Shown piece after piece: positions 1-9,504 of a stretch of DNA of 64,000 bases (position 1 is its first letter; the number at the start of each line of letters is the position of its first letter). The position numbers were made by a program, and so were the translations under genes. The notes beneath the pieces were generated by a model. The model had not been told where the DNA came from, ran no database searches, and saw nothing but the letters and a program-made list of their open reading frames with translations. Location: the NCBI RefSeq assembly GCF_026619415.1, contig NZ_JAOVZR010000001.1, positions 2,898,501 to 2,962,500 on the forward strand, in the 5' to 3' direction. The stretch comes from Hoeflea algicola (lineage in GTDB: Bacteria > Pseudomonadota > Alphaproteobacteria > Rhizobiales > Rhizobiaceae).

Positions 1-583
1 AGCACGTGATCCGCAACCACAGCACGCCCTTGTGCTCGATCACCAGCCGCCCGCTTGTCGGTTCAGCGATGATCATCGCATCGAAATTGGAAAGCTGTCG
101 CTCGCGAACCATCGTCAACGCACCGAGCGCGCCGATCTCCTCAGCATAGGTGGCGGCGAAAACCAGTTCGCCACACCATTGCGAAGGCGCCAACTGGCTG
201 TGCCGCATGAATGCATAGAGAAGGGCAACAAGGCCGCCCTTCATGTCGGCTGTGCCGCGGCCATACATGCAGCCATCTTCGATCACGCCGCCGAAAGGAT
301 CATGCCGCCATGGTGCATCACCAATCGGCACCGTGTCCAAATGACCGCTCAGAACCAACCGGGGACCCGGCGAACCACCACGCAGGGTCGCGACCAGATT
401 TGCCTGAACTGCATTTTCTTCAAAGATGGTTGCCGCAATGCCGGCTGTTGCCAACCGCGCCTCAAGCATGCGTGCGAGCGCCAATTCGTTCCCCGGAGGT
501 GAAACCGAGTCAAAACTCACGACCTGCTGGAGAAAGGCAAGCGCGTCACGCTGTTCTGTACGCAAGGGGGGATGTTCACTCAA
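1..583 (-). CDS. M20 family metallopeptidase (ArgE/DapE-like), C-terminus beyond the left edge
   Basis: This is the N-terminal part (about 194 residues) of a zinc-dependent amidohydrolase of the acetylornithine deacetylase / succinyl-diaminopimelate desuccinylase family. The translation contains the metal-binding block LSGHLDTVP, the block YGRGTADMKGGL with the second metal aspartate, and the catalytic glutamate pair in ATYAEEIG, in the usual family order. The best start is TTG at 583-581, because a strong ribosome binding site (ggagga) lies about 7 bases upstream and no ATG fits the N-terminus. The gene runs off the window, so the C-terminal dimerisation and metal domains are not seen. It is divergent from the PucR-type regulator, with about 150 bp between them, so that regulator may control it. 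The substrate cannot be told from this part. Confidence 0.85.
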   Translation of the reverse strand, partial: MSEHPPLRTEQRDALAFLQQVVSFDSVSPPGNELALARMLEARLATAGIAATIFEENAVQANLVATLRGGSPGPRLVLSGHLDTVPIGDAPWRHDPFGGVIEDGCMYGRGTADMKGGLVALLYAFMRHSQLAPSQWCGELVFAATYAEEIGALGALTMVRERQLSNFDAMIIAEPTSGRLVIEHKGVLWLRITC

Positions 584-735
584 TAACCAGTCCTCCGAAA
601 CCTGCAGTGAGCCTACCGGCCTGTCGGCAAAAAACTATTGACCACGGCAATGAAAAGAGTGTTAGATATTTGTACCGAGGATACAAAGAAGGGCCGCGCA
701 ATTTTGGTTTCGAATTGCCGAAGGGGATTGATTTC

Positions 736-2337
736 ATGGCCTTAACGGTCGAGCAGGTCCTTGACCTGCCTGCGATGCACGGAAGTGCATTGCTTGCCGG
801 CAAAAACGGAACCAATCGAATTGTCGAGACTGCGACGGTGCTGGATGCACCCGATGCTGTGCGCTGGCTACGGGGCCGGGAATTGGTCCTTACGTCGACC
901 TACCCGCTGCTTCAGCTGCGCAACAATCTGGACAAGTTTGTTCATGATCTGGTCGATCATGGCGCGTCCGGCCTCGGCCTCAAGCTGAACAGGTACATGA
1001 AGAGCGTTCCACAGGAGATGATCGACTGCGCCAATGCCCTCGATTTCCCCATTTTGGTCGTTCCGGAAAATGCTGCCTGGGTCGAGATCATCACCCCCGT
1101 GATGTCGAGTTTCTTCGAAACCCGCGCACCGAGGGTGGCGCAGCCCGAGTCGCTAGGCGGGCGTTTCGGCCAGATCATGCTGCCGGACATCTCTCTTGAG
1201 CAACTGCTTGCCGAGCTCAGCAAGATGATGTCGAACCCGATCGTGGTGATCAGTCCGATGGATGGCCTGTCTCTCAGCGCGCCACACAAAAGCGAAGCGG
1301 ACATTCAGGCAGCCCTGACGCTTTTGGAGGAGGACGGCTGGAAAAGCGAGTGCCTTGACCCGGCCAATGATCTCCACCGGCGGACAGGCCGGGGTACGAG
1401 CATTGTATTCTCGCCCTACGAACGTGCCAATGACATGATTGGCAACCTCGTCGTGGTGGAGAAGACACGAAAGCTCACCGGTGCGGATCTGGAAGATCTG
1501 GTTTATGCCAAAATGCTGATTTCGCTCAAGATTCGTCAAAACCGAACCGACCAGAGCGTTATCTTTGAACGGCAAAACGAGTTCGTTCTTTCCTTGACCG
1601 ACCGCAGTATAGGCAGCCAGAACGTTTCTGCGCTCACCGCACGCTACGCGGCAATCGGCAAACGGCTTCATCCCCGTTATGTCTGCATCATCATCGCTTT
1701 TCAGGAAGTTGACACCGATCATTTTCGAGCCCTGTCCAGCGCCTTGCGGGTGCACTTCACCAAATCTGACGGACCTATTACGGGGGTCATCAATAACGAA
1801 CAGGTTGTTGTCATGGTTCCGGAGGACGACGACGGGATTTGCCGCCCCGACGTTCTGACAGAACAAATCAACACACAAATGCGCAAGATCGGTGCACATG
1901 CGGCGATCTGGTCTGCCGGTGTAAGCCAGGTTACCACGGTCAATCATTTCTATCGTGCCTACGAACAGGCCAAACAGGCGCTGGACCATGGTCGCAGTGC
2001 AAACGGGGTTGGCGTACACCTGTATGATGAAACGGGATTTTACCGCCTGTTTTCACGCAGCTCGATGCAGCCCGACGTGCAGCGCTTTGTTCACGAATGG
2101 CTTGGCACGCTGATAGAGCATGACCAGAAGAACAAGGTAAACCTGCTCGAAACCTTCCGCACATTTCTCGACTGCGATACCAACTACCGGGAAACCGCAC
2201 GGGCATTGAACATCCACCATAACACTGTGCGCTATCGCATTGGTCTTGTGGTTTCGATGACCCATAAAAAGGCGCTGCAGCCCAAGCTCAGGCTGCATTA
2301 TCACCTCGCCCTCAAACTCCTGCCGCTGGTGTCGTGA
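736..2337 (+). CDS. PucR family transcriptional regulator
   Basis: The predicted protein of 533 residues has the PucR architecture. An N-terminal purine-catabolism-regulator domain (about residues 1-120, starting MALTVEQVLDLP and containing RGRELVLTSTYPL) is followed by a long middle region. A C-terminal helix-turn-helix of the PucR_C type includes YRETARALNIHHNTVRYRI. The open frame extends upstream to position 211, but the domain begins at ATG 736, which has an aaggggat binding site. Such proteins regulate catabolism of purines, amino acids or related nitrogen compounds. It is divergent from the M20 peptidase gene and not in the same unit as the minus-strand amide operon, from which it is separated by an IS66-type insertion. 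The effector is unknown. Confidence 0.85.
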   Translation: MALTVEQVLDLPAMHGSALLAGKNGTNRIVETATVLDAPDAVRWLRGRELVLTSTYPLLQLRNNLDKFVHDLVDHGASGLGLKLNRYMKSVPQEMIDCANALDFPILVVPENAAWVEIITPVMSSFFETRAPRVAQPESLGGRFGQIMLPDISLEQLLAELSKMMSNPIVVISPMDGLSLSAPHKSEADIQAALTLLEEDGWKSECLDPANDLHRRTGRGTSIVFSPYERANDMIGNLVVVEKTRKLTGADLEDLVYAKMLISLKIRQNRTDQSVIFERQNEFVLSLTDRSIGSQNVSALTARYAAIGKRLHPRYVCIIIAFQEVDTDHFRALSSALRVHFTKSDGPITGVINNEQVVVMVPEDDDGICRPDVLTEQINTQMRKIGAHAAIWSAGVSQVTTVNHFYRAYEQAKQALDHGRSANGVGVHLYDETGFYRLFSRSSMQPDVQRFVHEWLGTLIEHDQKNKVNLLETFRTFLDCDTNYRETARALNIHHNTVRYRIGLVVSMTHKKALQPKLRLHYHLALKLLPLVS

Positions 2338-2530
2338 GCTAATAAAGAGATGAAGAGGCTGGACTTTCCATGGCCGCACGGGGTGTGGCGAGCAGTCGGC
2401 AGACTGCACCGTACTTTCCCATTGAAGGCAAACCGAAAAAATTGATCTCGAAAACCCGAATATTCGATCGTCAACACCCCAAGATCGAAAGGACTTTCGG
2501 TAAGCTGATTGAGCGCGGCAAATCCATATC

Positions 2531-3905
2531 GTAATTACCCACCCCCTTGCCATGCACCACAATGTCTGAATCCATGATGATATGGATCGGACTGATTTGC
2601 AGCAGCTGAGCAAGGACGAATTGATCGAGATGGTGCTTCGGCTCCAACGGCCTTCCAAGGATTCTCGGACGTCTTCCAAGCCGCCCTCGACGGACAAGAA
2701 AGAGAAACGCGTCAACTCACGACCGGGTGGAGCCAAGCCCGGGCATGAACCCCACAATAGGGTGCTGGCGGATTTTGCCGACATGTTTCGCGATCATGAA
2801 CCGACCGCCTGCAAGAGATGCGGCCATGCGTTTTCCGGTGATGATACGATGGTGCTGGCCGGGGCCTATGACGAGATCGATATTCCTGCGATCCGTCCTC
2901 ATGTCACCCGGCATCGGCGTTTTTCCTGTCATTGCCCGCAATGCGGCACGACAACAAAAGCCACCGCACCTGCCGTGGCAACCGCAACGCCGTTCGGGCC
3001 AGGCATTCACGCGCTGGCGATCTACCTCAAGAGTTTCCATGCATTGTCTTACGAACGCCTGAGCGGTGTGTTCATGGATATCTTCGGCCTTAATGTGAGC
3101 GAGGGCGCGATCATGAACATGTTTTCCCGCTCCCGTCCGAGCTTCCAGGCCACAGCACAGGCCGCCAAGGCCAGCCTTCGAGCCGCCCGCGTTGTCGCCA
3201 GCGACGAAACCGGTGTGCGTATCGAGGGCACAAATGCCCAACACTGGGTTTTTCATTGCAAGGATGCTGTTGTCCACCAGCCCGATTACTCCCGTGCAGC
3301 ACGGGTCGTTCACGAGACCATGGGCGGCCATGTCCCCGAGGTATGGATATCTGATCGGTATTCAGCCCAGCAATCTCACGGCCATCGACATCAAACCTGC
3401 CTTGCACATTTGGCGCGTGATACAGCCTTTGCGCTGGAACATGGCGAGGATGATCTCCCTCTTCGCTTCCAGCTTTGGTTTGGCCGTGTGTTTGATTTCG
3501 CCAGAGCCATAAGCACATTCGCTGCGTCTACCGTCGCAAGCAAGAAGCGCAAATTCGATAAACAGCTTGCCGGGCTTCTATGCGCCCCGACTTCGTGCGA
3601 CCTGGCCCAAAAGCTCCAGGCCAAGATCGGGCGGGCCCGCGATCAGCTGCTGACGTTTTGCGACTATCCCGGAGAAGTCGATGTCACCAACAACACATCT
3701 GAGCGAAAGCTCCGTCCATGGGTCATTCAGCGAAAGGTGACAAACGGATATCGCGCCATGTGGGCCGCCCAAGCCGAGGCGGATGTACGCACGACCATCG
3801 ACACCGCCCGCCTCAAAGGCGCAAACCCCTTCCAGGTCATCGCATCCGTCCTGGCATAGGCCGGTAGAAGAACCGGAAATCACGAATTCGGGGGTGGGTA
3901 ATTAC
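2531..3905 (+). mobile_element. IS66-family insertion sequence (single-ORF type), complete
   Basis: The element is 1375 bp long. Its ends are perfect 16-bp inverted repeats, gtaattacccaccccc at 2531-2546 and the reverse complement at 3890-3905. They begin with GTAA as in the IS66 family. The flanks carry a perfect 8-bp target duplication, tccatatc, at 2523-2530 and 3906-3913, which is the length typical for IS66. One transposase gene fills the element, with no separate TnpA/TnpB accessory genes, as in the ISBst12 subgroup. Confidence 0.93.
2582..3859 (+). CDS. IS66 family transposase
   Basis: The 425-residue protein has the IS66 order. It has an N-terminal coiled leader with SSKPPSTDKKEK and a zinc-binding segment with two CxxC pairs (CKRCGH and CHCPQCG at about residues 78-120). 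The DDE-type catalytic core has candidate acidic residues in VVASDETGVRI, VWISDRYSAQ and NNTSERKLRPW. The reading frame is intact, and its length fits the single-protein members of the family. It lies alone between the terminal inverted repeats, so the element appears capable of moving. Confidence 0.92.
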   Translation: MDRTDLQQLSKDELIEMVLRLQRPSKDSRTSSKPPSTDKKEKRVNSRPGGAKPGHEPHNRVLADFADMFRDHEPTACKRCGHAFSGDDTMVLAGAYDEIDIPAIRPHVTRHRRFSCHCPQCGTTTKATAPAVATATPFGPGIHALAIYLKSFHALSYERLSGVFMDIFGLNVSEGAIMNMFSRSRPSFQATAQAAKASLRAARVVASDETGVRIEGTNAQHWVFHCKDAVVHQPDYSRAARVVHETMGGHVPEVWISDRYSAQQSHGHRHQTCLAHLARDTAFALEHGEDDLPLRFQLWFGRVFDFARAISTFAASTVASKKRKFDKQLAGLLCAPTSCDLAQKLQAKIGRARDQLLTFCDYPGEVDVTNNTSERKLRPWVIQRKVTNGYRAMWAAQAEADVRTTIDTARLKGANPFQVIASVLA

Positions 3906-4195
3906 TCCATATCTGCTAAATGCGATGCCCGCACTGTCCAAGCCTGCCACCTGTATCGCAGCTACCGGCATCTTCCAGCTGCAATCAATGATTCTTGAAC
4001 CAAAAAAAGGAAAGCAGGAGAATACCGAGAACTGGTTGCTGCTGGCAAAGATCCTATGGCCGTTCAGCGCAAGTCCGAAGAACCAACTTTTGCGAAATGC
4101 GCGGGGTTGTTCCTGACTTCGATGGAAGGGCAGTGGCGCAACGAGAAACCTTGCCAAGCGGGCGGCATCCATACACGACACTACCGGTGAACAAC

Positions 4196-5980
4196 TTATC
4201 CCGATTCCGGGGCAACCAGATGACCAGCACCCACATCGACCAGGGCCTGCCGCGCGGGGCGTGAACCCAGAGGCCAGACAGGGCTTGGAACCTCTCCAGT
4301 CAGCCGAGGCAGGCCTGCGCGCGGGCTGCGGGGATCAGGGACAGGGACGGCGGCAAGAAGCCGTTTGGTGTAACTGTGGCGCGGGTCGCCGAACACCTGT
4401 TCACGGGTTCCCATTTCGACGATCTGGCCCAGATACATGACCGCCACCCGATCGGAAATGTTCTCGACGACAGCCATGTCGTGGCTGATGAACAGGTAGG
4501 TCACCCCCACTTCCTTTTGAAGGTCACGCAGCAGGTCCAGGATCCGGGCCTGGATCGAGACATCAAGTGCGGCCACGCTCTCGTCGCAGACGATCAGCTG
4601 GGGCTTGAGCGCCAGCGCCCGGGCGATGCAAATGCGTTGACGTTGGCCGCCGGAGAACTGGTGCGGATAGCGGTTGTAATAGGCAGGCGACAGGTCGACC
4701 CGTTCGAGTAACTGGTAGACGCGTGCGCGTTGTTCTTCGATGGTACCGATGTTGTGGATGGCTAACGGCTCGCGGATAAGCTCGCCAACCGTCATCCGCG
4801 CATCGAGCGCGGCCATCGGGTCCTGAAAGACGATCTGCAGATCGCGGCGCAGTGCCTTGCGGCCTGCTGCGTCCAGACGAACCAGGCTGTTGCCGTTCAC
4901 CTCTATGTTGCCGCTGTAGGGCACCAGTCCGACCAGCGCCTTGGCAATCGTGGATTTGCCGCAGCCGCTTTCCCCGACAAGCGAAAGAGTCTCGCCGCGG
5001 ATAATCTCGAGCGAGACATGCTCCACCGCATGGACTTGAGCCTTGATCCGGCCGAGTACACCCTGACGGACGGGAAAGCGCACCGAAACATCTTCAATGC
5101 GCACCAGGGGTTCATGTTTTTTGAGCGGCGCACGCGCCTCGGCGCCGCCGATGCGTGGCACAGCGGCCAGAAGTTCACGTGTGTAGTCTTCGCGCGGGTT
5201 TTCAAACAGTTCGACCGTGGCGGCGCTTTCAACGGTGCTGCCCTTTCGCATGACGATCACACGGTCGGCCATTTCAGCCACAACGCCCATATCATGGGTG
5301 ATCAGAATGACCGAAGTGGACAGATCTCGCTGAAGATCGCGCAGCAGGTCCAGCACCTCGCGCTGTACTGTCACGTCGAGCGCGGTGGTCGGCTCGTCGG
5401 CAATCAGCACGTCGGGACGCAGGGCGATGGCCATGGCGATCATCACCCGTTGGCGCATGCCGCCGGAAAGTTCATGGGGAAATTGCTCAAGCCGTTTCTC
5501 GGGCTGTGACAGGCGAACGGCACGCACGGCTTCCAGCGCGCGTGCCCGCGCATCGCTCACGGATACGGGGTCGTGGGCGCGGATCGCCTCGATCAGTTGC
5601 CGGCCGATGCTCATCACCGGGTTCAGCGCAGTCATCGGTTCCTGGAAGATCATGGCGATGCGGGCGCCGCGCAGCGCGCGCATCTGCGATTCCGGCAGGC
5701 TCGTCAGTTCAATCTCGCCCAGCCGGATCGAGCCCTGGGTGATCCGCACGGCCGGCTGGGGCAGAAGCCCCATGCAGGCAAGTGACGTGATCGATTTGCC
5801 TGAGCCACTTTCCCCAGCGATGGCCAGCACCTCGCCGCGGTTGAGATCAAAGGAAAGGCCCTGTACCAACGGCACCAGCCCATCCTCTGACCGGGCCGAG
5901 ACATGAAGATCACGGACCGACAGGACAACGTCCTGCCTGTCCGCATCCAGCACCGGTGAAAGCGGTTCAGCAACTGTCAT
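4196..5980 (-). CDS. ABC transporter ATP-binding protein, fused DppD-DppF type
   Basis: This 594-residue protein contains two complete ABC ATPase domains in tandem. Each has a Walker A motif (GESGSGKS, then GESGCGKS), a signature (LSGGMRQR, then FSGGQRQR) and a Walker B segment (VLIADEPTTALD, then LIVCDESVAALD). The C-terminal oligopeptide-transporter extension is visible after the second domain. Fused pairs like this energise peptide/opine/nickel-type importers such as GsiA. The chosen ATG at 5980 overlaps the stop of the upstream formamidase by four bases. It is the last gene of the amide operon and would pair with the two permeases there. Confidence 0.92.
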   Translation of the reverse strand: MTVAEPLSPVLDADRQDVVLSVRDLHVSARSEDGLVPLVQGLSFDLNRGEVLAIAGESGSGKSITSLACMGLLPQPAVRITQGSIRLGEIELTSLPESQMRALRGARIAMIFQEPMTALNPVMSIGRQLIEAIRAHDPVSVSDARARALEAVRAVRLSQPEKRLEQFPHELSGGMRQRVMIAMAIALRPDVLIADEPTTALDVTVQREVLDLLRDLQRDLSTSVILITHDMGVVAEMADRVIVMRKGSTVESAATVELFENPREDYTRELLAAVPRIGGAEARAPLKKHEPLVRIEDVSVRFPVRQGVLGRIKAQVHAVEHVSLEIIRGETLSLVGESGCGKSTIAKALVGLVPYSGNIEVNGNSLVRLDAAGRKALRRDLQIVFQDPMAALDARMTVGELIREPLAIHNIGTIEEQRARVYQLLERVDLSPAYYNRYPHQFSGGQRQRICIARALALKPQLIVCDESVAALDVSIQARILDLLRDLQKEVGVTYLFISHDMAVVENISDRVAVMYLGQIVEMGTREQVFGDPRHSYTKRLLAAVPVPDPRSPRAGLPRLTGEVPSPVWPLGSRPARQALVDVGAGHLVAPESG

Positions 5981-6936
5981 TCGAATACGACTCGGGGGAA
6001 GTAAAAGCTGACGACCACATTGGGCATGTCCACGATTTCGGAAATCCGCAGATCGCCACAGGTGGATGCCAGCATATAGGCGTCGGCTGGGGACAGTTTC
6101 TGTGTGGCGCACAGCAGATCAATCATGCCGGACAAGGCGTCTTTTGCTGCGGTCCAAAGATCAGGACCAATTCCGGTTGTCACCTCATAACCCTTGGCGT
6201 CGAGATGCCGGGTGACAGGGCCGGGGGTGGTAAAGCGTGGGGTTTTCAGCGGTTGATCCTTGATCAGATCCAGGGTCAGGATCGCGTCGAAGGGACTTTC
6301 GATCGCTGTCCCGCACACTTCGCCGTCGCCTTGCGCGGCATGGGTGTCGCCAACGCTGAACAGGGCGCCTTCCACTTCCACCGGCAGGTAAAGCGTGGTG
6401 CCCGCCGCCAGGTCGCGGATATCAAGATTGCCGCCCACCCTGCGCGGGGGAACAACCGAGTGCAGCCCCGGCTCCGCGGGCGCATTGCCGATGGTTCCGG
6501 CAAACGGCTTGAGCGGCACACGACCGTTCTTGCCGAACAGTGCCGGCTCCTTGGCATCGACGTCGAATTTCCACACCGTCAGCGCCGGTTCGGCAAACTG
6601 ATCGGCCAGAAGCCCAAAGCCTGGAATGATCGCGGTCCAGCCAAATCCCGCCCCTTCACGCAGTTGCGGGGTGAAACCTTCAATGGTCACCTTCAGCACA
6701 TCGCCGGGCTTTGCCCCATCGACGAAGATGGGGCCGGAAACCGGATTGATTTTGCCAAAATCCAGTTTTGCCACTTCCTCGACGATGGAACGGGGGCCAA
6801 GCTGGCCCCCGGAACTGTCGAGGCACTGGAACAGGATTGTCTCGCCCGGCGCAGCAGTCAAGGCAGGGGCAATGCTATTGTCCCAGCCGAAATGGTGCTG
6901 ATGGGCGTGGATAGTGTGGTTACAGTGCTTGCACAT
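5977..6936 (-). CDS. Acetamidase/formamidase family protein
   Basis: The 319-residue protein matches the FmdA_AmdA family, which hydrolyses formamide or short aliphatic amides to the acid and ammonia. Supporting blocks are HHFGWDNSIAP near the N-terminus, GPIFVDGAKPGDVL, and the family signature GDTHAAQGDGEVCGTAIE, which carries the conserved cysteine. An aaggag binding site lies 11 bases before the ATG. It sits between the solute-binding protein and the ATPase gene of the same operon. The AmiC and AmiR homologues at the operon start also point to amide sensing. The exact amide substrate cannot be read from the sequence. Confidence 0.9.
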   Translation of the reverse strand: MCKHCNHTIHAHQHHFGWDNSIAPALTAAPGETILFQCLDSSGGQLGPRSIVEEVAKLDFGKINPVSGPIFVDGAKPGDVLKVTIEGFTPQLREGAGFGWTAIIPGFGLLADQFAEPALTVWKFDVDAKEPALFGKNGRVPLKPFAGTIGNAPAEPGLHSVVPPRRVGGNLDIRDLAAGTTLYLPVEVEGALFSVGDTHAAQGDGEVCGTAIESPFDAILTLDLIKDQPLKTPRFTTPGPVTRHLDAKGYEVTTGIGPDLWTAAKDALSGMIDLLCATQKLSPADAYMLASTCGDLRISEIVDMPNVVVSFYFPRVVFE

Positions 6937-6944
6937 GCCGTGCC

Positions 6945-8555
6945 TTACTCCTTGATGAAGACGTAGTCGTAGTTGACAGGGATCGACACTGGATCAACAA
7001 AAAGCGCATCGTCACCGCCAAGGCGGGCCGATTTCATGGTGAAGCGCTGCTCGTTGAACACCGGCGCCCATGGCGCGTCTTCCATCACGGCCATGTAGAT
7101 ATCGGACCACATCTTCAGGCGTTCATCGCCCTTGGCCGGATCGACAATGGAATCTGCTTCTGCAGCTTTGGCGTCCAGATCCTCGTTGCAGTATTTTGCC
7201 CAGTTCCAGCCGCCTTCCACGGCGCCACCGCATCCCAGGATCGGTCCATAGAAGTTGGCGGGATCCGGGAAGTCGGCAATCCATGCCATGCCACCAGACC
7301 AGATCATCGGCGCGGTGCCTGCGCCGCCCGCCTCGATCACGTTGGCTTGTGCCAACGACTTGATCGCTGCATCGATACCGATCGCCTTCAGGTCCTGCTG
7401 GATGGCCTGGGCGATTCGCGGGTTGGGGTCCGTGTTCATCACGAACAGCTCGGTTTCAAATCCATCGGCATAGCCCGCGTCGGCCAGAAGCTTTTTCGCA
7501 GCTTCGGGATCATACGCATAGCCGGCGTAGTCCTTGGTGTAACCGGGCATGGTGGGCGGCAGCGGCTGGGTTGCAGGAACCGCGCGGCCGTTGATGACCT
7601 GCACGATGCGATCCTTGTTGATGGCCATGTTGACGGCGCGACGTACTTCGACCTTGTCGAAAGGGGCGGCAGTGACGTTCATGGTGACATAGCCCGTGTG
7701 AAGCTGGCCACCCTCGACAACCAGCGCTGCCTGCTCGGGGTCATTCATTACCTCGACAAATTTTGCAGGCGGGATTCCGTCACCGGGAATGTCCACTTCG
7801 CCGTTCTGGGCGCGCAGCAGGGCCACGATAGGTTCCTGGCCAACCTCGACGGTGAAACTGTCGAGATAAGGCACGCCCGAGATCCAGTAATCAGGGTTCT
7901 TCTCAAACGTCAGACGCTGGCCCAAAGACCATTCGGTGAGCTTGAAAGCGCCGGTTCCGACGGGCTTCTTGCCGAAATCGGCCCCTTCGGCCTCCACTAC
8001 TTCTTTCGGCACCACGAACGAGAAGTTCAGTGCCATGATATGCAGGAAGGTGGCGTCTGGCCGCGACAGCTTGATGACCACAGTGTTTGCGTCAGGCGCA
8101 GTCACTCCCGAAAGGCCATCTGCCTCGCCCGCCGCAGCTGCATCAAAGCCTTCGATCATACTGAAGAAGCCCTGTCCGGGGGACTGGGTGGCCGGGTTGA
8201 CCACACGGTTGAGCGAATAGACAACATCATCGGCCGTCATCGCGCGGCCGTTGTGGAACTTCACGCCCTGGCGCAGGTTGAATGTATAGGTCAGCCCGTC
8301 ATCGGACAGGGTGTGGCTTTCGGCCAGGCCGGGGCGCAGCACGGTGGTGCCTGGCTCATAATCCATCAGCCCGTCAAACACCGACTTGATCATGGACCAG
8401 TTTTGCCAGTCATAACCGATGGCAGGGTCAAGCGTGGCGACGTCGTCCTTGTAGGTGACAATCATGTTGCCGCCAAGCTTGGGTTCGTCACTCTGCGCAA
8501 ACGCCGGAACCGCCATCAGAGCGGCAAGTGCGGTAGACAATAGTAGTTTTTTCAT
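6945..8555 (-). CDS. ABC transporter substrate-binding protein (SBP family 5)
   Basis: The mature protein is a periplasmic binding protein of the DppA/OppA class. A signal peptide is visible (MKKLLLSTALAALMAVPAFAQ), followed by the family-5 pattern LRPGLAESHTLSDDGLTYTF and LRQGVKFHNGRAMTADDVVYS. The open frame extends further upstream, but ATG 8555 is the right start because it begins the signal peptide and has a ggagag site eight bases before. The gene lies just after the two permeases. Family members bind peptides, opines, nickel chelates and glutathione, so an amide-related or small-peptide ligand is an inference from context. Confidence 0.92.
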   Translation of the reverse strand: MKKLLLSTALAALMAVPAFAQSDEPKLGGNMIVTYKDDVATLDPAIGYDWQNWSMIKSVFDGLMDYEPGTTVLRPGLAESHTLSDDGLTYTFNLRQGVKFHNGRAMTADDVVYSLNRVVNPATQSPGQGFFSMIEGFDAAAAGEADGLSGVTAPDANTVVIKLSRPDATFLHIMALNFSFVVPKEVVEAEGADFGKKPVGTGAFKLTEWSLGQRLTFEKNPDYWISGVPYLDSFTVEVGQEPIVALLRAQNGEVDIPGDGIPPAKFVEVMNDPEQAALVVEGGQLHTGYVTMNVTAAPFDKVEVRRAVNMAINKDRIVQVINGRAVPATQPLPPTMPGYTKDYAGYAYDPEAAKKLLADAGYADGFETELFVMNTDPNPRIAQAIQQDLKAIGIDAAIKSLAQANVIEAGGAGTAPMIWSGGMAWIADFPDPANFYGPILGCGGAVEGGWNWAKYCNEDLDAKAAEADSIVDPAKGDERLKMWSDIYMAVMEDAPWAPVFNEQRFTMKSARLGGDDALFVDPVSIPVNYDYVFIKE

Positions 8556-8583
8556 CGTTTTCTCTCCCATTGGTAGGTTGCAT

Positions 8584-9504
8584 TCAGCGTAAACGGATAC
8601 GCGGGTCGATAAGGGGGGCGATAAGGTCGGCCAAGAGGTTGCCGAGCACGATGGCAAAGGCCGACACGAGCGTGACACCCATGATGATCGGGATGTCGAC
8701 GCGCTGGATCGCCTGCCAGGCCAACTGGCCAATACCGGGCCAGCCGAAGACGCTTTCCACCACCACAATGCCTGACATGAACATGCCGATATCAATGCCA
8801 ACCATGGCGATGATCGGCAGAATGGCGTTGGGCAACGCGTGGGCCAGAATAACGCGGGTGCGGTTCAAGCCTTTAGCGCGTGCGGTGCGGATGAAATCGG
8901 CGCGCAGCACATCCAGCATCGAAGAGCGCATGATGCGTGAATACCAGCCGGATCCAAGGATACCCAGGGTCAGCGCCGGCAGCACCAGATGTGCGAAGGT
9001 GCCGTAGCCACCAATCGGGAACCAGCCCAATTTGACGGCAAAGACATAGAGCAGCAGCAGCGCAACAACGAATTGCGGGGCGGATACCGAGACAAAGCTT
9101 CCCAGCATCAGCACGTTGTCCAACGGCCGTCCACGGTAGAGCGCCGCGATCATGCCCAGTGTCAGCCCGATTGCCAGCTCACAAAAAATCGCCGCGACCA
9201 TCAGCAAAAGCGTGGCTGGCAGCCGTGAAACAAGCAATGCGCCCACTTCGGTTTTCTGCAGATAGGAGCGCCCTAGATCGCCGCCCAACAGGTTCCACAG
9301 ATAAGTGCCGTATTGCACGATGAAGGGTTTATCCAGGCCAAGCTGGCTGCGGATGCTGGCGACCGTCTCAGCCGTGGCCGACCGACCGGCGATCTGGCGC
9401 ACCGGGTCTGCGGGCAGGATGTATAGCAGCACGAAAGTGATGAAAGACACGCCCAGCAGGATCAAGGCGGACTGGATCAGGCGGCGCAGAATATAAGCTG
9501 GCAT
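8584..9504 (-). CDS. ABC transporter permease, DppB type
   Basis: The 306-residue membrane protein begins MPAYILRRLIQSALILLGVS, typical of DppB/OppB. It carries the transporter inner-membrane loop RADFIRTARAKGLNRTRVILAHALPNAILP, the EAA motif that contacts the ATPase. Five to six hydrophobic segments can be seen. Its ATG overlaps the stop codon of the upstream DppC-type gene (TGATG), which suggests translational coupling. It works with the DppC-type partner, the binding protein and the fused ATPase of this operon. Confidence 0.93.
   Translation of the reverse strand: MPAYILRRLIQSALILLGVSFITFVLLYILPADPVRQIAGRSATAETVASIRSQLGLDKPFIVQYGTYLWNLLGGDLGRSYLQKTEVGALLVSRLPATLLLMVAAIFCELAIGLTLGMIAALYRGRPLDNVLMLGSFVSVSAPQFVVALLLLYVFAVKLGWFPIGGYGTFAHLVLPALTLGILGSGWYSRIMRSSMLDVLRADFIRTARAKGLNRTRVILAHALPNAILPIIAMVGIDIGMFMSGIVVVESVFGWPGIGQLAWQAIQRVDIPIIMGVTLVSAFAIVLGNLLADLIAPLIDPRIRLR

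Larger units (their letters stand above)
2461..3997 (+). pseudogene. Remnant of an IS5-type transposase, interrupted by an IS66-type element
   Basis: On both sides of the IS66-type element there is coding-like sequence that together resembles the C-terminus of an IS5/IS427-type transposase. The left part (2461-2530) reads HPKIERTFGKLIERG, like the conserved ERMFGRLKDWRR block. The right part (3914-3997) contains CIAATGIFQL, like the family's terminal CIAATVIFWL. The two parts are in different frames and no N-terminal half or terminal repeats are seen, so it was decayed before or after the second insertion. The assignment rests on short motifs. Confidence 0.4.
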
